In this document: positions 1 to 5,782 of the stretch, in pieces
Layout: the number at the start of each line of letters is the position of its first letter
Position numbering within the stretch: the stretch's first letter is position 1
The notes under the pieces: model-generated
Seen by the model: the letters and a program-made list of their open reading frames with translations, nothing else
Database searches by the model: none
Told to the model about the DNA's origin: nothing
Program-made: the position numbers and the translations under genes
NCBI GenBank assembly: GCA_047618505.1
Contig: JBLHLB010000134.1
Coordinates: 1-9,947, forward strand
Direction: 5' to 3'
Length of the DNA stretch: 9,947 nt
Source of the DNA: JBLHLB01 sp047618505
Lineage (GTDB): Bacteria; Planctomycetota; UBA1135; GCA-002686595

Positions 1-1264
1 GAGCTGCGTCGGTGTTATTGGAACGCGGAGAAAGGGCCAGGTAGAGCTGCGCCGGTTCCCCGCTGAAGTTCGCGACCGCAATATCGAAGCGCCCATCGCG
101 GTCCAGATCGCCAATGCCCGCGCCCATACCTGCCTCAGCCAGGCCGTCTGGGCTCACGGCGATGCCGGCTGCGGAGCCGATGTCGCGCATGCCGCCACCC
201 TCTAGAACCGTATTCCAAAGCAGCAAGTCCGGCACGCTGTCGTTGGCCACGTGCAAATCCGTGTCGCCATCCATGTCCGCATCGAAGGCAGTCACCGCAA
301 GAGTGAATCCAGCTACGTGTCGCGGCAACCAGGTCGCGCTGCGTTCCACAAAGGTCCCGTTGCCGAGGCCCTCATAGATGGAATCAGGTTGAGGCTTCAA
401 ACCCCGCGGTCCGCAGAAGACACGGTAGCCTTTCCATGCGCAGGGCAGGGAGAGCGCTCCTTCCCCAAGGCTTGCGCTCGGTGCCGCCGCAGGATCAAGT
501 GCAAGGTAGCGCCCCGCATAGAGATCTAAGTTTCCATCTCGGTTGGCATCGAAGAGCGCGAGACTCGTGTGCCAGAGGGGAATGCTTCCCTCCGGACGCT
601 TCGCACCCGGGATTAGAAGCCCCGTGCGAGCGAGGTTCTCCGCTGAGTCATCGATGATCTGCATGGCCGCCGCGGGCCACAGTCCTGCGGCGTGGGGAGG
701 GACCCGTTCTAGCTCGCCGCCCCCAATCTGTCGCAGCACTGCCAGGTCGCCAAAGGCTCCCGCCACCAGGTCCGTGTCCCCGTCGCCCTCCAGGTCCCCG
801 GTCGCTAGGCCCGTCCACCAGGCACGGACGCCTTGCCCGTGGACCCGGTTTTCCGGGGCGCGCTCAAAATTTCCCCCGCCGTCATTTTCGAAAATGCCGA
901 GGGCGGCACCGGGGCCTTCCAGCAATGCGGCGATGGACTCGAGGCCCTGTCCTAGGACGACGTCGAGGTCGCCGTCGGCCCCCAAATCCAGGAGCGCGAC
1001 ACCGGCTCCATTGGCCTCCAGAATGAGCTCCTTTACCCCTGAACCCGATCGATTGTGCCAGACCAGGCCTCTGGCGAGGGCTTCGTCGGGGAAGGATGCC
1101 GCGACGCTGGCTGTGGTCTGGTCCCCGGCCCCACCGCTGGTCGCGTCATCGGGACCCGCATCTTCTCCGGCACAGGCCCCCAGTAGTGTCCCCAGGAGGA
1201 CTAGGGTGGGGTGCCAGAATGCCCGCCGCTGGCTGGCGCCGTGGCCGAAAGTCAGAGTCCGCAT
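1..1264 (-). CDS. CRTAC1-like FG-GAP/VCBS repeat lipoprotein (N-terminal part, C-terminus outside window)
   Basis: The minus-strand frame is open from an ATG at 1264-1262 to the window edge, giving 421 codons without a stop. Residues 1-31 form a lipoprotein signal peptide: a basic stretch (R13, R14), a hydrophobic core and an L-G-A-C lipobox with C31 as the lipidated residue. At least five acidic, calcium-binding-like FG-GAP loops follow, at D93-D101 (DLGADGDLD), D157-D165 (DLEGDGDTD), D239-D247 (DANRDGNLD), D328-D336 (DADMDGDTD) and D386-D394 (DLDRDGRFD). Between the third and fourth, the paired cysteines C275 and C284, with CGPRGL then a PDSIYEGLGNGTF stretch, are typical of CRTAC1/ASPIC-UnbV proteins. 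The family forms secreted or surface-anchored beta-propellers; the ligand is unknown, and adhesion or glycan binding is only a guess. No Shine-Dalgarno site precedes the ATG. The ASPIC/UnbV C-terminal domain, if present, lies outside the window. Large plus-strand frames here are shadows of this gene. Confidence 0.88.
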   Translation of the reverse strand, partial: MRTLTFGHGASQRRAFWHPTLVLLGTLLGACAGEDAGPDDATSGGAGDQTTASVAASFPDEALARGLVWHNRSGSGVKELILEANGAGVALLDLGADGDLDVVLGQGLESIAALLEGPGAALGIFENDGGGNFERAPENRVHGQGVRAWWTGLATGDLEGDGDTDLVAGAFGDLAVLRQIGGGELERVPPHAAGLWPAAAMQIIDDSAENLARTGLLIPGAKRPEGSIPLWHTSLALFDANRDGNLDLYAGRYLALDPAAAPSASLGEGALSLPCAWKGYRVFCGPRGLKPQPDSIYEGLGNGTFVERSATWLPRHVAGFTLAVTAFDADMDGDTDLHVANDSVPDLLLWNTVLEGGGMRDIGSAAGIAVSPDGLAEAGMGAGIGDLDRDGRFDIAVANFSGEPAQLYLALSPRSNNTDAA

Positions 1265-1439
1265 GGGACCAACTTCGTTGACCGTTGGGCGCCGGAGCAA
1301 GTATTCTCCACCGTTTCCCGGAATCCCCTGGAATCCGATCTGAGCCCCACAGGCCCCGGCCCTTGAGCCTCGACTCTTGAGCCTCCTTCGGGGACGACTC
1401 CTCGGTCTTACTTACCCTCGACGATCCTCGTCTCCAACC
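1265..1439. other. Divergent intergenic gap with short direct repeats
   Basis: This gap separates the minus-strand FG-GAP lipoprotein from the plus-strand membrane protein, so it should carry promoters for both. No convincing -35/-10 pair was found on either strand. Two close direct repeats are visible: GGAATCC at 1320-1326 and 1330-1336 (10 bp period), and CTTGAGCCTC at 1362-1371 and 1376-1385 (14 bp period). The spacing could suit a regulator binding side by side, but both repeats may be chance. The membrane protein's reading frame stays open upstream to a TTG at 1377, so part of this gap would be coding if a far upstream start were used. Confidence 0.35.
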
Positions 1440-2189
1440 GTGTCTAATCGCCAGCGCAACATGCTTGAAGCATTCAAGCACGCCGGAGAGGCGCTGCCTG
1501 CCGGCAGCCCTGCTGCTGGGGGTCCCTTCGCGGGACCGCGCAAGCCGTCGGAAGAGGAGATTGCGGAGGCGAAGCTACCGCCGCCGCCGCCGATACCCGA
1601 TGTCGATACCGACATTCCCAAGGCGACCTGGTCCGAGGTGTTGAACGAGTTCCCGAGCTGGTTGCCAGCGGCGCTTGGAGTTCTTGTTGTCCTCGTGCTC
1701 GGCATTCTCATCGGCCGCGCGTCGGTGGGGGATGCGGTTCAAGCTTCGAGCGGAGAAAGCACCGGTTCCGAGGAGCGCTTTGTTCCCGCCAACGGTCGCT
1801 TCGAAGACTCCGTTGACGAAGGTGGTCGGCAACGAATCCTGCCCGAGGATCTCGACCAAAGATCATCGGCCTCGAGCCCGCTCTACGATCCGGAGAACAT
1901 CTACACCGTCATCCTGATCACTTACTCCAGTAGCGACTACAGCCAGGACTTGGCCTGGGCGACCTATGATTGGTTGAGCGACCTCGGTTACCCCGTTTGG
2001 CAGCCGGCCTTCGACCTGGGCAACGAGGAGCAAGTGCTGCTCCTGGCCGGAGCCGCCCCCCTGCGCTCAGACCTTGAGGAACTCGTGGCGGAAATTCGCC
2101 AGGAGAAGAGCGCGGACGACAAGAGTCCCTTTGAGGGCGCCTACATTGTTGAGATCGCGAGCCACATCGACCTCTGGCGGGACAGGTAG
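1440..2189 (+). CDS. Single-pass membrane protein with SPOR-like C-terminal domain
   Basis: This is a 249-residue protein from the chosen GTG start. The order is a cytoplasmic N-terminal region rich in Ala, Gly, Pro and Glu with a five-proline run (47-51), one transmembrane helix at about 75-92 (followed by G92-R93), a polar acidic linker at about 95-150, and a compact domain from about residue 155 to the end. That domain begins YTVILITYSSSDYSQ, has an alternating beta-alpha-beta look (strand, helix with DLAWATYDWLSDLG, strand, a LLLAGAAP stretch, a helix, and a final strand YIVEIASH), and ends at the stop. The pattern resembles the SPOR peptidoglycan-binding fold, in which a membrane anchor positions a domain on septal wall; this is a fold-level guess. 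Start choice is uncertain: GTG 1440 gives a basic N-terminus, ATG 1461 gives 242 residues, and TTG 1377 gives 270 residues with a less coding-like head. No clear ribosome binding site precedes any of them. Confidence 0.75.
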   Translation: MSNRQRNMLEAFKHAGEALPAGSPAAGGPFAGPRKPSEEEIAEAKLPPPPPIPDVDTDIPKATWSEVLNEFPSWLPAALGVLVVLVLGILIGRASVGDAVQASSGESTGSEERFVPANGRFEDSVDEGGRQRILPEDLDQRSSASSPLYDPENIYTVILITYSSSDYSQDLAWATYDWLSDLGYPVWQPAFDLGNEEQVLLLAGAAPLRSDLEELVAEIRQEKSADDKSPFEGAYIVEIASHIDLWRDR

Positions 2190-2378
2190 CGGCCTAGGAC
2201 CATGTTCTCCAAAGCCCGTGCGCAGCACAGCACGGCGACTTCTTGACACGATCAACCGATTCCCTCGGAGGGGGTCGGTCCTCGGCTGAGCCCGAGATCA
2301 TTCACCGAAACGAATACAACCACGACCAGGCTTTCCGGCGCCATTCAAAGCCGGAGCCTCGACTAACGAACCAAAGCT
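2190..2378. other. Intergenic gap before the small basic protein gene
   Basis: No coding potential is evident in this 189 bp. A perfect TTGACA at 2243-2248 looks like a -35 box, but the positions 17 bp downstream (CGGAGG, 2266-2271) are not a -10 element. The promoter of the downstream small gene presumably lies in this gap, but it cannot be placed from sequence alone. No U-tract terminator was seen. Confidence 0.3.
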
Positions 2379-2600
2379 ATGAGCATCCACCCCAGCCTGA
2401 AAGGCGTCGACACCCTTCGCGGTGAGCGCAGTGTCCTTACCCGCGTTGAGCGCATCACCAAGTTGAGCCAGGACGGCAAGTTCGACGAAGCGAACAGCTC
2501 CGCCTGGGGCCTCCCTAAGGTGCGCACCAAATTTAAGGTCGCCTCCGCCAAGAAGACGGACGACGACGGCGAAGCAGAGACCAAGAAGGAAGGCGAGTAG
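2379..2600 (+). CDS. Small basic protein, PVC signature family
   Basis: This is a 73-residue lysine/arginine-rich protein. The N-terminal two thirds carry the conserved features I associate with the small basic protein family of Planctomycetes, Verrucomicrobia and Chlamydiae (TIGR04137-like, from memory): S2-I3 then SLKG (6-9), a VLTRVERITKL helix (about 19-29), a DGKFDEA turn and the WGLPKVRTKFKV block (about 43-54). The C-terminal 18 or so residues are a charged low-complexity tail mixing KK pairs with DDD and several Glu, which looks disordered. The family has been proposed to bind nucleic acid or to associate with ribosomes, but its exact role is not settled as far as I know. The ATG at 2379 fits the family start; no Shine-Dalgarno site precedes it. 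The gene is monocistronic-looking, with 189 bp before it and 87 bp after it, ahead of queE. It is the best taxonomic clue in the window. Confidence 0.85.
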   Translation: MSIHPSLKGVDTLRGERSVLTRVERITKLSQDGKFDEANSSAWGLPKVRTKFKVASAKKTDDDGEAETKKEGE

Positions 2601-2642
2601 CAATCGCCCCGCGGCGTTTGCTTCGAGAATTCGGCCCAGGGC

Positions 2643-2656
2643 TCTCCCCCGGGAGA
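2643..2656. repeat. Small inverted repeat in the gap upstream of queE
   Basis: TCTCCC at 2643-2648 and GGGAGA at 2651-2656 are exact complements separated by CC; only the outer pairs could form with a realistic loop. The heptamer CCCAGGG also occurs directly repeated at 2635-2641 and 2674-2680, flanking it. The 87 bp gap contains no other feature. No U-tract follows, so a terminator call is not supported; it may be a weak hairpin in the queE leader. Confidence 0.25.
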
Positions 2657-2687
2657 CCACCCCCGGAATCAAACCCAGGGACTTCCC

Positions 2688-3491
2688 ATGGCCATCTCCC
2701 AAGTTGCAACGCTCGCGCCCGTGCTGGAGGCCTTCGCCTCCATCCAGGGCGAGGGTCTCTATGTGGGAACGCCCCAGGTGTTTCTGCGCCTGGCCGGCTG
2801 CCCCCTGCGCTGCCTGTGGTGTGACACGCCGGGCTCCTGGGACTTTCCCGAGGAGCCGCGAACGCGTATCGAACCATCGGCCGAGGCCGGTGGGCGCCGC
2901 ATTGAGGAAGGCTCGGCCACGCCACTGCGGGCTGCCGCATGGATCGCAGAGCTTGATCCCAGCGGTCGACGCGCCCTTAGCGTCACGGGCGGCGAGCCCT
3001 TGATGCATCCCGCTTTCATCCGCGGCTTGCGACCCCTGCTGGGGGAGCGACGCTTGCACTTGGAAACGGGCGGCGGCCACCCGGAGACTCTCGAGTCGCT
3101 TCTGGATGTGATTGACCACGTCAGCCTCGACCTGAAGCCGCCTGGGGACATGGGGCCACCGGTGGATCAAGGCACTCTTCATGAGGCCTCACCACGGGAT
3201 GCCCGCGAGTGGGACCTGGCCCGGGCCATATGCCTGCGCCTGGTTCGCCAGCGCGACGCCTGCGGCAAGATCGTCATCTCCGCGGGTGCCAGTGAGCCCT
3301 ACCTCTCACTCCTGGAGGACGTGGCCGACCTGGCCCCTGAACTCCCCCTATTTTTGCAGCCCGTCTCTCCGATGGGCGGCTTTGAGGCTCCTTCCCGGAG
3401 CCTGCTTGAAGAGCTCGTTGAGGCGGGACTCGAGCGTGAGCTCGATGTTCACGTCGTCCCCCAAGTCCACCGCTTCCTGCGCCTGCCGTGA
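2688..3491 (+). CDS. queE: 7-carboxy-7-deazaguanine synthase, radical SAM
   Basis: QueE converts 6-carboxy-5,6,7,8-tetrahydropterin to 7-carboxy-7-deazaguanine, the ring-contracting step of queuosine (preQ1) biosynthesis, in the cytoplasm. The 267-residue product shows the family hallmarks in order: FASIQGEG near the N-terminus (16-23), the cluster-binding cysteines C38-x3-C42-x2-C45 followed by D46-T47, the SAM-binding TGGEPL (100-105), LETGG (125-129), SLDLKPP (146-152), QPVSP (224-228) and the C-terminal PQVHRFL (258-264). The segment between the cysteine motif and TGGEP is long (about 55 residues), and the whole protein is somewhat longer than compact QueE enzymes. AGGGA at 2677-2681 serves as a ribosome binding site for ATG 2688. 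The stop overlaps a possible GTG start of der and the likely der ATG is 11 bp downstream, so the two genes are probably co-transcribed. No queC, queD or queF is nearby. Related radical SAM activases are excluded by the QueE-specific ends. Confidence 0.93.
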   Translation: MAISQVATLAPVLEAFASIQGEGLYVGTPQVFLRLAGCPLRCLWCDTPGSWDFPEEPRTRIEPSAEAGGRRIEEGSATPLRAAAWIAELDPSGRRALSVTGGEPLMHPAFIRGLRPLLGERRLHLETGGGHPETLESLLDVIDHVSLDLKPPGDMGPPVDQGTLHEASPRDAREWDLARAICLRLVRQRDACGKIVISAGASEPYLSLLEDVADLAPELPLFLQPVSPMGGFEAPSRSLLEELVEAGLERELDVHVVPQVHRFLRLP

Positions 3492-3502
3492 GGCACGCCC
3501 CA

Positions 3503-4858
3503 ATGAACGCGAAGAAAAACCTCCCCCGTGTAGTTCTCGTCGGCCGTCCCAATGTGGGTAAGTCGACACTCCTGAATCGCATGTGCGGTTCGCGCGTCTC
3601 CATCGTTGAACCGACGGCCGGTGTGACGCGCGATCGCATCGCCGTGCCTGCCCGCATCCCGACGCACTGGGGTCAGCGGGTGGTCGAGGTGATCGATACC
3701 GGCGGCATCGGCATCGTCGACCGCGATGACCTGGGGCCGCGCGTGGAGGAACAGGTTCGCGCCGCCCTGGAAGTGGCTGACCTGGTGCTCTTTGTCGTCG
3801 ATGTCCGCGAAGGGATCACGCCCCTGGACCGGGAGGTTGCGAGGCGCTTGCGCGGCATCGAGACACCCGTCCTGATGGTGGTCAACAAAGTCGAAGGCGA
3901 CAAGCTGACCTGGGACGTGGACGTCTTTCACTCCCTTGGTCTGGTGGAGACGCTGCATGCCATCAGCGCCCAGAACGGCGAGGGCATGGGGGATCTCTAC
4001 GAGGCCATGAGTGAGGCGCTTCCGGCCCACACGCCGGAGGAAATTCTACCGCGCCCCACCCTCAAGGTCGCCGTTATTGGACGACGCAATGCCGGCAAGT
4101 CCACCCTGGTGAATGCCATCGCCCGCGAGGATCGCGTGATTGTTTCGGAGATCCCCGGAACGACCCGCGACGCCATCGATGTGATCATCGAGCGCGACGG
4201 CGAGACTTTTGTGATGATCGACACAGCCGGTGTGCGCAAGCGCAAGAGCCACGCGGACGCGATTGAGTTCTACAGCGATGCGCGCAGCCACAAGGCGATT
4301 CGACGCGCGGACGTTGTGCTCCTGATGTTCGACGCGACGGAGAACCTCTCGGCCATCGAGAAAAAGCTGGCGCGCTACGTGGTGGATCACCACAAACCCG
4401 TGGTCCTCGTGCCGAACAAGTGGGACCTTGTGCAGGGCCTAGAGCCCGGGGCCTACCAGGCCTATCTCGAGCAGGAACTCCCGGGCCTGATTTGGGCGCC
4501 GGTCAGTTTCATGTCGGCCAAGGCGGGCGATAACGTCCAGGGCACCATGGACCTGGTGCGCGAGTTGCACGCCGCCTCGGGACAACGCATTGGCACCGGT
4601 GAACTCAACCGCGTCCTTGAGAAGGCCCTCCATGCTCGTTCGCCCAACAAGCGCGGGCACCGAGTGCGCATCAAGTACGCGACTCAGGCTGGCGTCTATC
4701 CCCCGACCTTCGTTCTCTTTGTCAACGACAAGAACCTGGTGGGTAAGGATTATCTACGCTACCTAGAGAACCGCATTCGGGCCGAGCTGCCCTTTGCGGA
4801 GGTGCCTTTCCAGATCATCCTGCGGGACCCCAAAGAGGTTCCGGTCTCGGAACTGTAA
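3503..4858 (+). CDS. der: Ribosome assembly GTPase Der (EngA), two G domains plus KH-like domain
   Basis: Der is an essential GTPase that acts in the cytoplasm on maturation of the 50S ribosomal subunit. From ATG 3503 the protein has 451 residues, normal for the family. G domain 1 shows GRPNVGKS (14-21), DTGG (65-68) and NKVE (128-131), a variant of NKxD. G domain 2 shows GRRNAGKS (193-200), GTTRDAID (about 219-226), DTAG followed by VRKR (240-247), NKWD (305-308) and a SAK motif (about 338-340). The C-terminal KH-like domain begins near 345 and includes the family stretch RIKYATQAGVYPPTF (about 389-403). ATG 3503 is preferred because GAGG at 3490-3493 lies 9 bp upstream and because Der proteins start close to the first P-loop. 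An in-frame GTG at 3488 overlaps the queE stop (GTGA) and would add five residues. The product is intact, with both P-loops conserved. Confidence 0.96.
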   Translation: MNAKKNLPRVVLVGRPNVGKSTLLNRMCGSRVSIVEPTAGVTRDRIAVPARIPTHWGQRVVEVIDTGGIGIVDRDDLGPRVEEQVRAALEVADLVLFVVDVREGITPLDREVARRLRGIETPVLMVVNKVEGDKLTWDVDVFHSLGLVETLHAISAQNGEGMGDLYEAMSEALPAHTPEEILPRPTLKVAVIGRRNAGKSTLVNAIAREDRVIVSEIPGTTRDAIDVIIERDGETFVMIDTAGVRKRKSHADAIEFYSDARSHKAIRRADVVLLMFDATENLSAIEKKLARYVVDHHKPVVLVPNKWDLVQGLEPGAYQAYLEQELPGLIWAPVSFMSAKAGDNVQGTMDLVRELHAASGQRIGTGELNRVLEKALHARSPNKRGHRVRIKYATQAGVYPPTFVLFVNDKNLVGKDYLRYLENRIRAELPFAEVPFQIILRDPKEVPVSEL

Positions 4859-4864
4859 TCGGTC

Positions 4865-4904
4865 CCCTTTGGATCCGCCGACCTAGCGGCCGGGGAGCCA
4901 AGGG
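4865..4904 (+). terminator. Weak candidate hairpin after der
   Basis: Just after the der stop, CCCTTTGG (4865-4872) can pair imperfectly with CCAAGGG (4898-4904), enclosing a perfect 4 bp stem CCGC/GCGG (4875-4878 with 4886-4889). The nested hairpin could end the queE-der transcript, but no U-tract follows, so it may be factor-dependent or merely a processing structure. Confidence 0.3.
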
Positions 4905-4929
4905 TAGTTCACGCTAGAATGAGACCGCT

Positions 4930-4969
4930 GCGTAAGACCACAGCGCAAAAACCACAGCGCAAGACCACA
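4930..4969 (+). repeat. Three tandem copies of a GCGCAAGACCACA-like unit
   Basis: Three head-to-tail units lie directly upstream of the lipoprotein start: GCGTAAGACCACA (4930-4942), GCGCAAAAACCACA (4943-4956) and GCGCAAGACCACA (4957-4969). The first and third differ at one base; the second carries one extra base and one A for G. The array ends 12 bp before ATG 4982. It lies in the leader if that ATG is the start, or encodes a Lys/Thr-rich extension (RKTTAQKPQRKTTG) if the upstream ATG 4919 is used. It may be a regulator-binding array or a slippage product. Confidence 0.7.
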
Positions 4970-4981
4970 GGGTCAATAGCC

Positions 4982-5530
4982 ATGCACCAATTCAAACTAC
5001 TGCGTCGACTGAGTGCGTCTTCCCTGACGTTGCTCCTTTCCGTCGGCTGCCTCCTCTCCACAGGATGTATCGCCACGAACCAAGAGCCGGATCCGCAGTG
5101 GCACGAAACGGAGCTCGAGGCCCCCAATGATCGTCTGCTGTGGAAAATTGGACTGCAGGCCTGCGACAAGATGGGCTTCCCTATGGGGGCCGGTCTCGAC
5201 GCCAGCTCAATGATCATCAAGACGAGCTGGCGGACGAACCTGCAGCCGTTCCGCGGTGAGGGGACGCGCGAGCGAGCAGAGGTACGCATGCTCCCCCAAC
5301 GCCGCGGTCTTTGGGCCGTGCAGGTGCGTGTTGAGCAGCAGCGCAACATGGCCCTGGCGCGGCCTCTGGATCCGGCCCACGCAGATTGGAAGTGGATGCG
5401 CGACGACGTGGTCAGTGCGCGAATTCTGACCCAGCACCTGCGGTCTTACCTGGAGCCCGACATCGACCCCGTGGACCGTCCTGACGATCCCATCGAAGCC
5501 TACCTGCTGCAAAACGGTCTGAGCGACTGA
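4982..5530 (+). CDS. Putative lipoprotein of unknown function
   Basis: From ATG 4982 this is a 182-residue protein with a clear export signal: basic residues K6, R8 and R9, a hydrophobic core at about 13-25, and two possible lipidated cysteines, C23 (after SVG) and C29 (after STG). C29 seems the better fit because it ends the hydrophobic stretch, and a polar sequence NQEPDPQW follows. The mature part is a single alpha/beta domain (about 45-165): a helix with NDRLLWKIGLQACDKMGF, a strand ending MIIKTSWR, a strand RAEVRMLP, then GLWAVQVRVEQQ, and a C-terminal helix that includes ILTQHLRSYLE. That layout is faintly like BamC-type or other small envelope lipoprotein domains, but I do not recognise the family. 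It has its own 5' region with the triple repeat, and a hairpin-rich gap follows. An upstream ATG (4919) would add 21 residues and bury the signal peptide, so it is disfavoured. Confidence 0.72.
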   Translation: MHQFKLLRRLSASSLTLLLSVGCLLSTGCIATNQEPDPQWHETELEAPNDRLLWKIGLQACDKMGFPMGAGLDASSMIIKTSWRTNLQPFRGEGTRERAEVRMLPQRRGLWAVQVRVEQQRNMALARPLDPAHADWKWMRDDVVSARILTQHLRSYLEPDIDPVDRPDDPIEAYLLQNGLSD

Positions 5531-5535
5531 GTGCG

Positions 5536-5563
5536 AGGCGGCGAGCCCGGCGGATCGCCGCCT
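5536..5563 (+). terminator. Candidate terminator hairpin after the lipoprotein gene
   Basis: A perfect 9 bp GC-rich stem, AGGCGGCGA (5536-5544) with TCGCCGCCT (5555-5563), encloses a 10-base loop and begins 5 bp after the lipoprotein stop. The position and strength suggest a transcript 3' end. Only two T residues lie at the 3' edge, so it is not a classical U-tract terminator. A second perfect 6 bp stem, CCTCGA/TCGAGG (5565-5570 with 5577-5582), follows at once. Confidence 0.5.
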
Positions 5564-5585
5564 TCCTCGAGCTAATTCGAGGCCC

Positions 5586-5625
5586 CCAGGCCTTCAAATC
5601 CGAAAGGATTTCCCAATGGGCCTGG
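5586..5625. other. Nested two-stem structure with GAAA tetraloop
   Basis: CCAGGCC (5586-5592) is exactly complementary to GGCCTGG (5619-5625). Inside it, AAATCC (5596-5601) pairs exactly with GGATTT (5606-5611) around a GAAA tetraloop (5602-5605). The two stems are separated by TTC on the left and CCCAATG on the right, an asymmetric internal loop. On the RNA this would be a 13 bp two-part hairpin capped by a GNRA-type tetraloop, unlike a simple terminator. It could be a small regulatory RNA element, part of the glycan operon leader, or the end of the upstream transcript. No known riboswitch class was recognised. Confidence 0.5.
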
Positions 5626-5762
5626 AACGACTGTGGGGTCGGCATCAATTGAATGGTTCCATGCTCGTTCAGAGGACCGTTCCCGGTCGATGATGTTTCA
5701 ATAGACAGAGCCTGTGATGCACGTGCTCCTGCTAGCTTATCCCCCGAGCTACCTCCGCCCCA
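5626..5762. promoter_or_regulatory. Probable leader/promoter region of the glycan export operon
   Basis: This non-coding stretch precedes the permease and should hold the operon promoter, since the upstream gene ends in strong hairpins. No confident -35/-10 pair was found. A further small hairpin, GACCG (5675-5679) with CGGTC (5684-5688) and a TTCC loop, lies about 75 bp before the permease start. A short upstream reading frame starts at 5717 and is listed separately. Confidence 0.35.
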
Positions 5763-5782
5763 ATGACGACCGCCCCCGTTGA
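5717..5782 (+). CDS. Possible leader peptide overlapping the permease start
   Basis: ATG 5717 opens a 21-codon frame starting MHVLLLAYPPSYLRPN, with its TGA at 5780-5782, 20 bases inside the permease gene and in a different frame. No strong ribosome binding site precedes it. The start of the peptide looks like the first beta strand of a Rossmann-type enzyme (MxVLLLAYPP), so it could be the remnant of a lost gene, a translated leader that couples to the permease, or chance. The permease has no Shine-Dalgarno site of its own, which would fit coupling, but weak sites occur elsewhere in this window too. Confidence 0.25.
   Translation: MHVLLLAYPPSYLRPNDDRPR

Noticed and set aside
543..1343. Long plus-strand reading frame of 266 codons opposite the FG-GAP gene
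   Set aside because: Its product is a Ser/Arg/Pro-rich string without domains, typical of the reverse complement of a high-GC gene; the minus strand gives a coherent lipoprotein with five FG-GAP loops.
2243..2248. Perfect TTGACA as a promoter -35 box
   Set aside because: No acceptable -10 element occurs at 16-18 bp spacing; a single hexamer match is weak evidence.
2298..3182. Minus-strand reading frame of 294 codons across the small basic protein and queE
   Set aside because: Both plus-strand genes are recognisable by conserved motifs; the minus-strand product has no recognisable feature.
4919..4981. N-terminal extension of the lipoprotein from ATG 4919
   Set aside because: It would place a 21-residue Lys/Thr/Arg-rich segment, made largely of the tandem repeat, in front of a good lipoprotein signal peptide.
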